DNA of 36,460 bases, taken from Planktothrix paucivesiculata PCC 9631 (GTDB lineage Bacteria > Cyanobacteriota > Cyanobacteriia > Cyanobacteriales > Microcoleaceae). Below the pieces are notes generated by a model, which was given only the letters and a program-made list of their open reading frames with translations, searched no databases and had not been told where the DNA came from. Of this stretch, positions 1-8,444 are shown in pieces (position 1 is the stretch's first letter; the number at the start of each line of letters is the position of its first letter). The translations under genes and the position numbers were made by a program. The stretch lies in NCBI RefSeq assembly GCF_900009265.2, contig NZ_LR735013.1, forward strand, positions 74,588-111,047, in the 5' to 3' direction.

Positions 1-668
1 GGGAATTTATTTATTTTGATTAGCTTTCCCTGTTTTTCTTCAATTTCAGACCAAATTAACTGTTCAATAGGCTGATATTTTTTTTGACCTCCTGTATCAT
101 CAACCAGCCGGTTTTTTTTGAGCGGAACATAATAAATTTTCCCTAAATTATCAATCAAAGCCATTAGCTTTTGGGCTGCGTACCAACTATCCATAAGCAC
201 TTTCGCTACAGGAATCTTTTTTTTAAAGACGACATCATTCAGCATATCTGCTACATGATCTAGCTTGGTGTGACCATCCCCATCTGGATCGTAAATTCGA
301 TAATCAATCACTGAATAGGATCCGGTTTCAGGATTTACATAAATACAGCTTATTAAACCAATTCCTCGAATCACTCGATGTTCATTGCCGCTATATTGAC
401 GGCGGACAAGTTCAATTTTCGAGGAAAATCTTTTGTCGAGTACCGTATCATCAAAAACTAAACAAGCTTCGGGATGGCTCTGAAGTTCTGAATGCACTTT
501 TTCCCAAATCACTTCGGGTGTTAAGTTTTCTGAATTCAAGTAACGATTAATTGTATCATGGCTAAACTCTTGAATATGTTCAGCGAAGTTGGTTAGAGTA
601 TAATTGATTTGGCTACTCAGGAGATATTGGCAATAGTATAGATAATTGATGCTCATATTTTTGGGCAT
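1..668 (-). CDS. DDE transposase, IS4/IS701-like (3' end outside window)
   Basis: About 222 codons are visible, open without interruption to the window edge, so the C-terminal part including the last catalytic acidic residue is not seen. Two features of a DDE nuclease are visible: an acidic motif LVFDDTVLDK near residue 65 and LMDSWYA near residue 150, each supplying one catalytic aspartate in an RNase H-like fold. The layout resembles the IS701/IS4-type transposases that are common in filamentous cyanobacteria. The frame is open upstream to a stop at 750-752, but the only ATG codons are at 668 and 656; I chose 668, and 656 is equally possible. The enzyme would cut and join the ends of the element. 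Its orientation is opposite to the interrupted gene at 781-1152. The assignment to transposase is firm, but the exact IS family is not. Confidence 0.85.
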   Translation of the reverse strand, partial: MPKNMSINYLYYCQYLLSSQINYTLTNFAEHIQEFSHDTINRYLNSENLTPEVIWEKVHSELQSHPEACLVFDDTVLDKRFSSKIELVRRQYSGNEHRVIRGIGLISCIYVNPETGSYSVIDYRIYDPDGDGHTKLDHVADMLNDVVFKKKIPVAKVLMDSWYAAQKLMALIDNLGKIYYVPLKKNRLVDDTGGQKKYQPIEQLIWSEIEEKQGKLIKINKF

Positions 669-780
669 AGATTCTGATGCTATTTTAACATTCCTTATTC
701 TCCGTTTCCAGATTTCTTTTGGGTTAGTGATCGCTAACTCCTTAGTACGCTACATATAGCGTCACTGCGTAAGTCCTGAC
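1..780 (-). mobile_element. Insertion sequence, right-hand part only
   Basis: This is one end of an IS that continues past the window start. It holds a DDE transposase gene on the minus strand and about 110 bp of non-coding end sequence. The element appears to end at about 780, because a PilT-like reading frame begins abruptly at 781. Read inward from that edge, the sequence starts GTCAGGACTTACGC, a plausible terminal repeat. The other end and the target duplication lie outside the window, so the exact boundary is uncertain by a few bases. Confidence 0.75.
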
Positions 781-1152
781 ACCAATAGTGCGGTAAAAAC
801 CTTAACTCGGATTTTGGATATGTTTACCGCCGAGGAACAACCTTCGATTAAAGTATCTATTTCCGAATCTTTGGTGGCTATTATTGCTCAATTGTTGTGT
901 AAAACCACCGATGGTAAACGGGCTGCTTTTCACGATGTTCTGATCAATACGGATGTGATTAAGGAATATATCGTGAAAGACAAGTTTGAAGACATCAATC
1001 AAATTATGCTCAAAGATACCTATGAAGGGATGACGACTATGAACAAATCTCTTTACATACTTTATCAGGAAGGACGAATTACGGAGGAGATTTGTTTGGA
1101 GGTCTCTCCTTTCCCCAACGAGATGAGCCAAATGTTGCGCGGGCGAGTCTAA
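781..1152 (+). pseudogene. 3' remnant of a PilT-type pilus retraction ATPase gene
   Basis: The reading frame opens at 781 with the residues TNSAVKTLTRIL and continues through an SISESL segment, TTDGKRAAFHDVLINT, IKEYIVKDKFEDI and YEGMTTMNKSL to a C-terminus EMSQMLRGRV. These are the hallmark segments of the C-terminal half of PilT and PilT2, the hexameric ATPase that retracts type IV pili. About 123 residues remain where a full PilT has roughly 350-430. The Walker A and B region is missing. No start codon fits a functional protein: the first possible one, TTG at 814, falls inside a conserved helix. The break coincides with the end of the IS at about 780, so the gene was most likely cut by insertion. 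The 5' part may survive beyond the left edge of the window. Confidence 0.85.
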
Positions 1153-1212
1153 CAAAAATCTAAAGTTTTAGCCGGAATCGGGCTTTGATCGCATAAAGTT
1201 AAATATTGGTAG

Positions 1213-1267
1213 ATCGTGATCCTTGACTTAATAAGTATTAGATTATTTTTCAAGCTAAGGTCACGAT
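1213..1267. repeat. Imperfect inverted repeat, possible terminator stem
   Basis: The arms ATCGTGatCCTT (1213-1224) and AAGGtCACGAT (1257-1267) pair with a small bulge, and TTGA/TCAA inside them extends the stem. The AT-rich loop is about 24 nt. It lies 60 bp after the pilT remnant. It has no T-run, so a terminator role is only a guess. Confidence 0.35.
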
Positions 1268-1281
1268 TCAACCGTTTTCCC

Positions 1282-1360
1282 ATTCGTAATTCGTAATTCG
1301 TAATTCGTAATTACCCATTCCCCATTCCCCATTCCCCATTCCCCATTCCCCATTCCCCAT
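1282..1360. repeat. Two adjacent 7-bp tandem repeat arrays (ATTCGTA and CCCATTC)
   Basis: There are four and a half copies of ATTCGTA (1282-1312), followed without a gap by nearly seven copies of CCCATTC (1314-1360). Heptanucleotide arrays of this kind (STRR sequences) are known from filamentous cyanobacteria; the second unit matches the CCCCATT class. They end about 20 bp before the TTG start of the KaiB-like gene. Confidence 0.95.
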
Positions 1361-1381
1361 TTTTATAGATGGAATGATACC

Positions 1382-2185
1382 TTGAATTTATTTCAGTCTA
1401 CGGTTAATCATTCATTTAAAGCGATCGCTTTGTTCACCCCCGGGGGAGATTTAGTCTATTGTATCGACCCGAATAAACAGCGTCGTTGGCATTCTGATCT
1501 GTGTATTTATTTACAGGAATTCCTGGGTTTACCTGAACCTCCTCATTTTTTAATTCCTTGCTATACCGCTACCTATGATCAATGGGTCAACCCCCAAACC
1601 CAGGAGATACAGTTTTCCGCAGAAGCCTATCCGCCAGTTTTGCAATACCAAACCTTATTAAATACCCTGTTTGATACGGGGGATTTAGTTTGGCAACCCA
1701 CAAAAAATTCTGAAGAAGTTTGTAACCCTTTAATTATTGCGACTTACTATGAGCAGTTTCCCCAACTGTGGGAGAATCATGATCTGATTGTTCAGGTCAA
1801 AAAAAACAGTTTGAGTGATGATTTCCCCAGCGCCGAAAACCCATCGGAACCCCCACCTTCTTTAATATCTCCCCAACTAGAAAGAACGGAAACCAAAGGC
1901 TATATTTTACGGTTATTTGTCTCCGGTCATAGTCTGGTGACACAAACAACTTTGCAAACCCTGCATCAACTCTTAGAAAGTTCAATTAGTCATCCTTACA
2001 CTTTAAAAGTGATTGACGTTTTAAAACATCCCGACTTAGCAGAAGCCGATCAAATTTCCGCCACCCCCACCTTAATTAAAGTCTGGCCCAAACCCGTCCG
2101 GCGGATTGTGGGAGAGTTAAATCATGTTGATACTATTCTTAAATTATTAGGTAGTCCTATGGATGAATTTCCCAGTGACTCGTAG
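1382..2185 (+). CDS. KaiB-domain protein with an N-terminal extension
   Basis: The C-terminal ~90 residues (about 172-260) match the thioredoxin-like KaiB fold. They begin YILRLFVSG and continue through LKVIDVLKHPDLAEADQI, the cis-proline-type segment ATPTLIKV and PKPVRRIVGEL. KaiB binds KaiC in the circadian oscillator. This domain looks closer to KaiB itself than to the SasA input domain, because it keeps the ID-LK-P-LAE and PPVR-type signatures. Residues 1 to about 150 are a separate domain I do not recognise; it is rich in aromatic residues and prolines, and an acidic, proline-rich linker around 150-165 joins it to the KaiB part. KaiB is normally about 105 residues, so this 267-residue protein is a fusion. 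The start is a TTG with no strong Shine-Dalgarno; the frame stays open upstream into repeat DNA. No kaiA or kaiC lies nearby. It may be an accessory clock or KaiC-binding protein, which is inference. Confidence 0.75.
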   Translation: MNLFQSTVNHSFKAIALFTPGGDLVYCIDPNKQRRWHSDLCIYLQEFLGLPEPPHFLIPCYTATYDQWVNPQTQEIQFSAEAYPPVLQYQTLLNTLFDTGDLVWQPTKNSEEVCNPLIIATYYEQFPQLWENHDLIVQVKKNSLSDDFPSAENPSEPPPSLISPQLERTETKGYILRLFVSGHSLVTQTTLQTLHQLLESSISHPYTLKVIDVLKHPDLAEADQISATPTLIKVWPKPVRRIVGELNHVDTILKLLGSPMDEFPSDS

Positions 2186-2248
2186 CGTATTTAAAAACTG
2201 CTATAATTGGTAATTAGAAAACACAAAATTAATCCCAAACCTAATAAT

Positions 2249-2899
2249 ATGGTAGCTACCGCACCCCCAATTCACCAATCACTTTTGGGCGAAAAGCGCG
2301 TCACCCTAAGAGGTTTAACCTGGCAAGGATATCAACAAATTCTTCACGCCTTACCCGAAAGTCGAGCCGCTCATCTGACTTATGATCATGGAATTCTTGA
2401 AATTAGTATGCCTTTAGAAAGTCACGAATTTGCCTGCGAGTTAATTGGTCTATTTGTCCGTATTCTGGTGGGAGAAATGGGAATGAAGCTCAAATCCATG
2501 AGATCGACGACCCTAGATCGAGAAGACTTAGATCGAGGGGCTGAACCCGATAATGCCTACTATATTCAAAATCAGGCGAAAGTAGCGGGGCGTAAAGTTA
2601 ATTTAGCTGAAGATCCCGCCCCGGATCTCGTAGTAGAAGTCGATATTACCCACACTGATATTGACAAAAATCGCCTTTATGCAGCTATGGGAGTTCCTGA
2701 ATTTTGGAGCTATAATGGCCTAGAATGGCGAATTTACCAACTCCAAGAAAATACTTATCAAGAGCGCGATCGCAGTCCTACTTTTCCTGGAGTTGAAAAG
2801 GAATATTTATATAAATTCTTAGAGCAAGCCCAACAAGATGAAATTGAGGCTGAGAAAGCATTCAGAGAATTTATCAAAGCAAAAATTACTAAAAAATAA
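2249..2899 (+). CDS. Uma2-family (DUF820) protein, putative restriction-endonuclease-like fold
   Basis: This 216-residue protein has the layout of the Uma2/DUF820 family, which is greatly expanded in cyanobacteria and has a PD-(D/E)XK nuclease-like fold. An LTWQGYQQIL segment near the start is followed by LTYDHGILEISMP, a central EPDNAYYI segment, then PDLVVEVDITHTDIDKNRLY with candidate metal-binding acidic residues, and finally GVPEFWSYNG. I chose the ATG at 2249 because it gives the usual family N-terminus; a TTG at 2207 in the same frame would add 14 unrelated residues. The C-terminus is Lys/Glu-rich and probably helical. The cellular role of these proteins is unknown. It stands alone between the KaiB-like gene and a repeat-rich spacer. 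Confidence 0.85.
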   Translation: MVATAPPIHQSLLGEKRVTLRGLTWQGYQQILHALPESRAAHLTYDHGILEISMPLESHEFACELIGLFVRILVGEMGMKLKSMRSTTLDREDLDRGAEPDNAYYIQNQAKVAGRKVNLAEDPAPDLVVEVDITHTDIDKNRLYAAMGVPEFWSYNGLEWRIYQLQENTYQERDRSPTFPGVEKEYLYKFLEQAQQDEIEAEKAFREFIKAKITKK

Positions 2900-2912
2900 C
2901 TTGGTTCTTCCG

Positions 2913-3018
2913 TTATAGCGCTACGCATTGAAGTTAGGACACTTCTAAATCCTGAAACTCATTCACTGCTTACTGTTCCCTGTTCCCTGTTCCCTGTTCC
3001 CTAGTGCGTAGCGCTATA
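2913..3018. repeat. Short inverted repeat enclosing a TGTTCCC array (MITE-like)
   Basis: TTATAGCGCTACGCAT (2913-2928) and its near-complement GTGCGTAGCGCTATATAA (3004-3021) flank about 75 bp. This interior holds four copies of TGTTCCC (2974-3002). Part of the left arm, with the adjoining GAAGTTAGGACAC, recurs at 28152-28174. It lies directly downstream of the kinase gene that ends at 3033. Confidence 0.6.
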
Positions 3019-3032
3019 TAACAATCCTAAAA

Positions 3033-6000
3033 CTAACAGGGAATGACAATTATAAATTCCGAACCTTGACCCAAACTGGAGTTTACCGTTAACGTCCCTG
3101 AGTGTTTTTCCTGAATAATTTGTCGGGCGATCGCTAACCCTAAACCCGTACCTTTCCCGACTTCTTTTGTAGTAAACAAATGGTCAAATATCTTTTCCTT
3201 TACCTCCTGACTCATCCCAATTCCATTATCTTTAATCCGAATCATTACCTGTTTTTGATCCGGCGATAATCTGGTTTTAATCATAATTTGATCAGTGATT
3301 TCTGAATAACTTTTTCCCAGATTAGATTCTTCCACCGCATCAATCGCATTACTTAAAATATTCATAAATACCTGATTTAACTGTCCGGCGTAACAGAGGA
3401 TGGGGGGTAAGGTTCCATAGTCCTTAATCACTTGAATTTCTGGGCGTTTTTCATTGGCTTTGAGTCGATGTTTCAGAATCATCAGGGTACTATTGATTCC
3501 CTCATGAATATCGCAAGCCACCGGATGGTCTTGATCAGCCCGGGAGAAGTTTCTCAGGCTAATACTAATGTCTTGAATTCGTTTCACTCCTTCGGACATC
3601 GAAGCAACTAATTTGGGTAAATCTTCTCGAATATAATCAAGTTCAATAGCTTCAATTTCCTGTTGAACTTCTGGGTCTAATTGTGGATATTTTTTTTGGA
3701 CGAGATCGAGCAAGTGAAATAAATCATTGATATAATCTAAAGCCGGTCGAATATTACCCGAAAGAAAACTAACGGGATTATTAATTTCATGGGCGATACC
3801 TGCGACTAAATTGCCTAAAGCCGACATTTTTTCACTTTGGATAATTTGAATTTGGGCTTGTTGTAGGTCAATCAAAGCCTGTTGGGAGGATTGATATAAA
3901 CGGGCATTTTCTAAGGAAATAGCAGCTTGAGAACAAATCAGATTTAAGAGTTGTACCCGTTCACTGGTAAAAGCCCTGACGGTTAAATTATTTTCTAAAT
4001 ATAGAATTCCAATTAACTTTCCTTGATTGATAATCGGACTACAAAGAACACTTTTTGGCTGATTTTTTTGAATATAAATATCAGCGATGAATCGACTACT
4101 CATCCTAGCATCCTCCAGGACAATATGTTTTAAATTACGCTTAACATTATTGACTAAATTAATGGGAACATCTTGGCTAAATTCTAAAGCAATTGAGGGT
4201 AATATTTCTGAGGATTGCCCATCTTTTAATTCAGCGACTACTTGAAGTAATTCATCTTGAATGAGTAGTAATACACATTTATTTGCCCCCGCATTAGCAA
4301 CGACTATTTCTAATAGAGTCACTAGAAGTTTGTTCAGTTCAATTTCACTGGAAATCACTTGAGAAGCTTTGATCAATGTCTTCAAATCAAGGACTTCTGA
4401 TATGCTGCTAGAGGTATGGGTGGAAATCATTGTTCCTCGTCCAATTGTTTCTTCAAATAGATTAGTTGGTTGAGGGTGTTGTAGAATCGGTTTTAGTAAT
4501 TGAGGATAGGTTTTTTCTAAATCAGCAACTTTAACCTTAGCTCCCCATTGGGCATAGGAATAATAGGCTTCTTGCATATATCCAGAGGCAACTTTTTCCT
4601 TTCCCCAGTCGAGATAAAATTTGGCTGCGAGTTCATTAGCGATGGCTTCTGCTTGGATAGATTGGTTATTTTTGGCGGCGGTAATAGCCCGATCATAATT
4701 ATCCATCGCCTTTAAAAAATTATCAGAAAGTCGATCTATTTCGGCATTCACTAAACAAGATAAAGGTAAAAAATTAACTGGATTATTTTGTGCCCAAATG
4801 CCTAATTGTTGCTGATACTGGGAAATTTTATCCCAACAGGTTTGTTTTTGCTCCTGTGGTAGATTGCGATAACGTTTAATTAGTAATAGTGCATGAATGA
4901 AACAATGGTGAACATAGGGTAACAAACCTTGAGGTGCTACGTTAATAATCTCAGCATCCGCTTGTTGACTGTAGTAAAATGCCTGTTCCCACTGTTCATT
5001 AATGAACAAAAGTTGGCTTTTTAAGATATTAAAAATACAGATCACTTGCCAGTTTTTATGTTCATGACATTCCTGCAAATAATCAGATTCCTTGAGGTTA
5101 ATCGTGTTGCCGATTAATTCAGCTAAGATGATTTGACCTCCCAAAAATAAATCAATCGCCCACTGATTTTTATATTTCCGACTAAAAGCTAAGGATTCTG
5201 TGATTTCATCCAATAGTTTTTCCAGGAAAACACTTTGATAAAACCGACAATACATATTATGCCCAAAGGCATAGGCTGCATATTGCAAATTACTGGATTC
5301 TAAACCCACGCGATAGGATGAATTATAATCTTCACTGGCTATTTTAAGCGGATGTGACCAATGCCTTAAGGAACTACCAATCATTAAATAAGCCACACTT
5401 TCGGCTGATTTATTATTAAAAGTTTGCATTAACTCCAGGGTGACATCGATTAATTGGCTTGTATTTTGATAATTATTTAAAGCGTATCCACGTAAGCCTC
5501 CAAAGGCAGGATAAATATATCCAATCTCTGGGGTATTTCCATATTTCAAGCACAAATTCACGGCTTTCGCGCAAATCACCGACCACAATCTTTGATGGGA
5601 ACGATAGGTGGGTGGCCCCATAGCAATTAATAATTTAATGGCCATTTTTGGTTCTATTTCTGTCATCAGGGGTAAATCAATTAAGTCAGAAAATAGGCGA
5701 TTTTTTAAGGTTTCTTGAATGTGAGCCAGTTCCAAATCCCGAACTGTTTCCCAATCGGTTTCAGGTAAATCAATATTCACTAAAGCCAGGGCTTGACGAC
5801 CGGATTGAATGGCTTCTGGATACTTGGCTTGCATGGTATATTGAACGATCGCCATATTATAAATTTCAGCTTTTTCTAGGGGTAATTTGGCATTTTCCAA
5901 AGCCTCTTTTAGCCAGTATTCTGCCTGGTCAAAGTTACCCTGAAAATATTCTAGTTCGGCTCGTTCTTTAAACAAGTTCAGGCTCAAATCGTAATGGCTT

Positions 6001-8408
6001 TTCCAAGTATCCATGGGTAAAAGTTCCATAGCCGTCGTAATATAGGTAAAAGCATCGGAATAGGCAGTCGAAGCTTTGGCTTTAATTCCAGCTAATAAAT
6101 TTAGTTTTGCTAATTCTTGTTTTTGAGTTGCTTCAAGAATTAAGACTTTACCAATATTAAAATGATTGACAATTTCAAAAATTCGTTCTTCTCGCTCGGC
6201 TAAAGAGAAATTTTGTAAGAGCAATGTCCCAATTTCAAAATGCGTGCTTTGCTTTTCTTCGGGGGCAATTAGACAATAAGCAGCTTGTTGAACCCGGTCA
6301 TGTAAAAATCGATAAGCGGGATTCATAGAAGTGTTAAAAACTTCTTCTTGATGGTTTTGAGTAAAAAACTTATAGATTTTCGTTGTTGGAATCACCAAAC
6401 CTTTTTGCAATGCTGTCCATAAAGCTGTCGCCGTGATTTCTGGTGATTTCTCACTGATAATCACTAAAGTATTCAAATCAAACTCAGCCCCAATACAAGC
6501 GGCAAGTTTTAGAATATTCTGAGTTTCGATGGGTAATTTCTGTAATTGCAATGCCATAAATTCCACGACATCATCGGTGAGGGATAAGGCTTCAATTTGA
6601 GCCATATCGCATTGCCATCCGCCAAGTTTTGAGCCATTTTTTAGGAGTTGAGACGAGTCAAATTGAATTAATTTGTCCTCATATAAGGCTTTGAGAAACT
6701 GAGTGGCAAAGAAAGGATTTCCCTGGGTTTTTTGCTCCACCAATTGAGTTAAAGATTTCACTAAATCAGGTTGACAATTGAGGGTATCTGCTACTAATTG
6801 ATTTAGATCTAATCGGGTTAAGGGAGGCAAGGTAATTGTATTAACTGTTGCTCCGGTTTTAAGGATTTCATTAATGGTTAAAATAAACGGATGCACAGGG
6901 GAGACTTCATTATCTCGATAGGCTCCTAAAATTAATAAATATCCTAAACTGTCTTGGATTAATAATTGTAGTAAGTTTAAGGAAGCAGAATCTGACCACT
7001 GTAAATCATCTAAAAATAGGACTAAAGGATGTTCTTTCTGGGTGAAAACCTGGACAAATTTTTGAAATAGCAAATTAAAGCGATTTTGGGCGGCATTCCC
7101 GGATAATTCGATGGCGGGGGGTTGTTTTCCAATAATCTGTTCTAACTCAGGAATTACATCACTTAAAACCTGTCCGCTTTCTCCAACAGCGGCTAATATT
7201 TTGGTTTTCCAGGTTTGGATTTGGTCATCGGATTCTGATAATAATTGTTCTATTAAGTCTCGAAATGCTTGGACAAATGCGGAGAAAGGAATATTACGAT
7301 TAAATTGATCGTATTTGCCTTTAATAAAATAGCCACGTTGTCTAACAATGGGTTTATGAACTTCATTAATCACGGCGGTTTTCCCAATCCCAGAAAAACC
7401 CCCAACTAACATCATTTCTGTCCCTTGAAGATTGACTCGATCAAAGGCATTTAACAGTTGTTTGACTTCTTGGTTTCGACCATAAAGTTTTTCAGGAATA
7501 ATAAATTGATCGCTGATATCTTGCTGGCCAATTTCAAAATACTCAATCTTGCCTGTTGTTTGTAATTGAGTTAAACATTGCTCTAAATCATATTGAATCC
7601 CTAAAGCACTTTGATACCGATCTTCGGCATTCTTTGCCATCAGTTTATTGATGATTTCTGACAAAATGATCGGAATATTCAGGTTAACATGATGAATCGG
7701 TATTGCTTGTTTAGCCAGATGACAATGGACTAATTCCATGATGTCTGAGGATTGAAAGGGGAGTTTTCCGGTTAATAATTGATAGCAGGTGACTCCCAGG
7801 GAATAAAAATCACTCCGATAATCAATCCCGCGATTCATGCGTCCGGTTTGTTCGGGGGAAATATAGGGTAGTGTACCTTCTAAGATATTGGGATTTTGAA
7901 TTTCTTGGGTTTCTCGGGGTAATAGGGAAGAAATACTAAAATCAATTAATTTAACTTGTTTAGTGTCGGGATTAATTAAAATATTGGCGGGTTTTATATC
8001 TTTATGAATCACCCGATTTTGATGAAGATAGTTGATAATTTTCGTTAGTTGAATCATGATTTCCAGAAATTCAGCTAAAGGCAAGGATTTATAAGAGGTT
8101 TTTTTATCTGAGGTTATTTTCAGATATTTATAGAGGGATATCCCCCCAAAATCTTCCATAATTAAGGCATATCTATTTTCATAAAGCTGTAGCTCTAGGG
8201 GTTGGATAATTCCAGGAAAATCAAGATTTTTGGCAATCGTATATTGGTTGCGAAATTGAACCAGTTCATCAAAAGTAGGGTAGGGATTGCGGAGAATTTT
8301 GATCACAACGCTCACTTGGTCATGACTCCGTATACCCCTATAAACTCGGGTGTGTGTACCTGCATATAATTCTTCTAGGATTTGATAACCCACTAAGTTA
8401 ATAACCAT
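3033..8408 (-). CDS. Giant hybrid Ser/Thr kinase - AAA ATPase - GAF - histidine kinase (HstK-like), copy 1
   Basis: This 1791-residue multidomain protein has an N-terminal protein kinase domain (about 5-265) with the ATP lysine in VVIKIL, the catalytic loop HKDIKPANIL near residue 133, a DFS in place of DFG, and SPEQTGRMN. An AAA16-type ATPase follows, with Walker A GGFSGIGKTAVI near 338 and Walker B LVLFLDDLQWSD near 463. A long helical, TPR-like region (about 600-1300) leads to a GAF domain (about 1335-1500) and a coiled coil. The C-terminus is a histidine kinase with H-box AHEINNP (His1540), N-box NILSNAIDA and G-boxes DNGIGM and GKGTGLGLA. There is no receiver domain. Anabaena HstK has this dual architecture. 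I prefer ATG 8408 to GTG 8417 because it gives the same N-terminus as the paralogue upstream. It lies 36 bp after that paralogue and is probably cotranscribed. The signal and partners are unknown. Confidence 0.93.
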   Translation of the reverse strand: MVINLVGYQILEELYAGTHTRVYRGIRSHDQVSVVIKILRNPYPTFDELVQFRNQYTIAKNLDFPGIIQPLELQLYENRYALIMEDFGGISLYKYLKITSDKKTSYKSLPLAEFLEIMIQLTKIINYLHQNRVIHKDIKPANILINPDTKQVKLIDFSISSLLPRETQEIQNPNILEGTLPYISPEQTGRMNRGIDYRSDFYSLGVTCYQLLTGKLPFQSSDIMELVHCHLAKQAIPIHHVNLNIPIILSEIINKLMAKNAEDRYQSALGIQYDLEQCLTQLQTTGKIEYFEIGQQDISDQFIIPEKLYGRNQEVKQLLNAFDRVNLQGTEMMLVGGFSGIGKTAVINEVHKPIVRQRGYFIKGKYDQFNRNIPFSAFVQAFRDLIEQLLSESDDQIQTWKTKILAAVGESGQVLSDVIPELEQIIGKQPPAIELSGNAAQNRFNLLFQKFVQVFTQKEHPLVLFLDDLQWSDSASLNLLQLLIQDSLGYLLILGAYRDNEVSPVHPFILTINEILKTGATVNTITLPPLTRLDLNQLVADTLNCQPDLVKSLTQLVEQKTQGNPFFATQFLKALYEDKLIQFDSSQLLKNGSKLGGWQCDMAQIEALSLTDDVVEFMALQLQKLPIETQNILKLAACIGAEFDLNTLVIISEKSPEITATALWTALQKGLVIPTTKIYKFFTQNHQEEVFNTSMNPAYRFLHDRVQQAAYCLIAPEEKQSTHFEIGTLLLQNFSLAEREERIFEIVNHFNIGKVLILEATQKQELAKLNLLAGIKAKASTAYSDAFTYITTAMELLPMDTWKSHYDLSLNLFKERAELEYFQGNFDQAEYWLKEALENAKLPLEKAEIYNMAIVQYTMQAKYPEAIQSGRQALALVNIDLPETDWETVRDLELAHIQETLKNRLFSDLIDLPLMTEIEPKMAIKLLIAMGPPTYRSHQRLWSVICAKAVNLCLKYGNTPEIGYIYPAFGGLRGYALNNYQNTSQLIDVTLELMQTFNNKSAESVAYLMIGSSLRHWSHPLKIASEDYNSSYRVGLESSNLQYAAYAFGHNMYCRFYQSVFLEKLLDEITESLAFSRKYKNQWAIDLFLGGQIILAELIGNTINLKESDYLQECHEHKNWQVICIFNILKSQLLFINEQWEQAFYYSQQADAEIINVAPQGLLPYVHHCFIHALLLIKRYRNLPQEQKQTCWDKISQYQQQLGIWAQNNPVNFLPLSCLVNAEIDRLSDNFLKAMDNYDRAITAAKNNQSIQAEAIANELAAKFYLDWGKEKVASGYMQEAYYSYAQWGAKVKVADLEKTYPQLLKPILQHPQPTNLFEETIGRGTMISTHTSSSISEVLDLKTLIKASQVISSEIELNKLLVTLLEIVVANAGANKCVLLLIQDELLQVVAELKDGQSSEILPSIALEFSQDVPINLVNNVKRNLKHIVLEDARMSSRFIADIYIQKNQPKSVLCSPIINQGKLIGILYLENNLTVRAFTSERVQLLNLICSQAAISLENARLYQSSQQALIDLQQAQIQIIQSEKMSALGNLVAGIAHEINNPVSFLSGNIRPALDYINDLFHLLDLVQKKYPQLDPEVQQEIEAIELDYIREDLPKLVASMSEGVKRIQDISISLRNFSRADQDHPVACDIHEGINSTLMILKHRLKANEKRPEIQVIKDYGTLPPILCYAGQLNQVFMNILSNAIDAVEESNLGKSYSEITDQIMIKTRLSPDQKQVMIRIKDNGIGMSQEVKEKIFDHLFTTKEVGKGTGLGLAIARQIIQEKHSGTLTVNSSLGQGSEFIIVIPC

Positions 8409-8444
8409 GTTTATCACTTTTTAAATTAACTTGATCATCCCACA

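Noticed and set aside
5648-5971. Open frames antisense to the hybrid kinases and other large genes
   Set aside because: They lie wholly inside well-supported genes on the other strand, lack ribosome sites and match no protein pattern.
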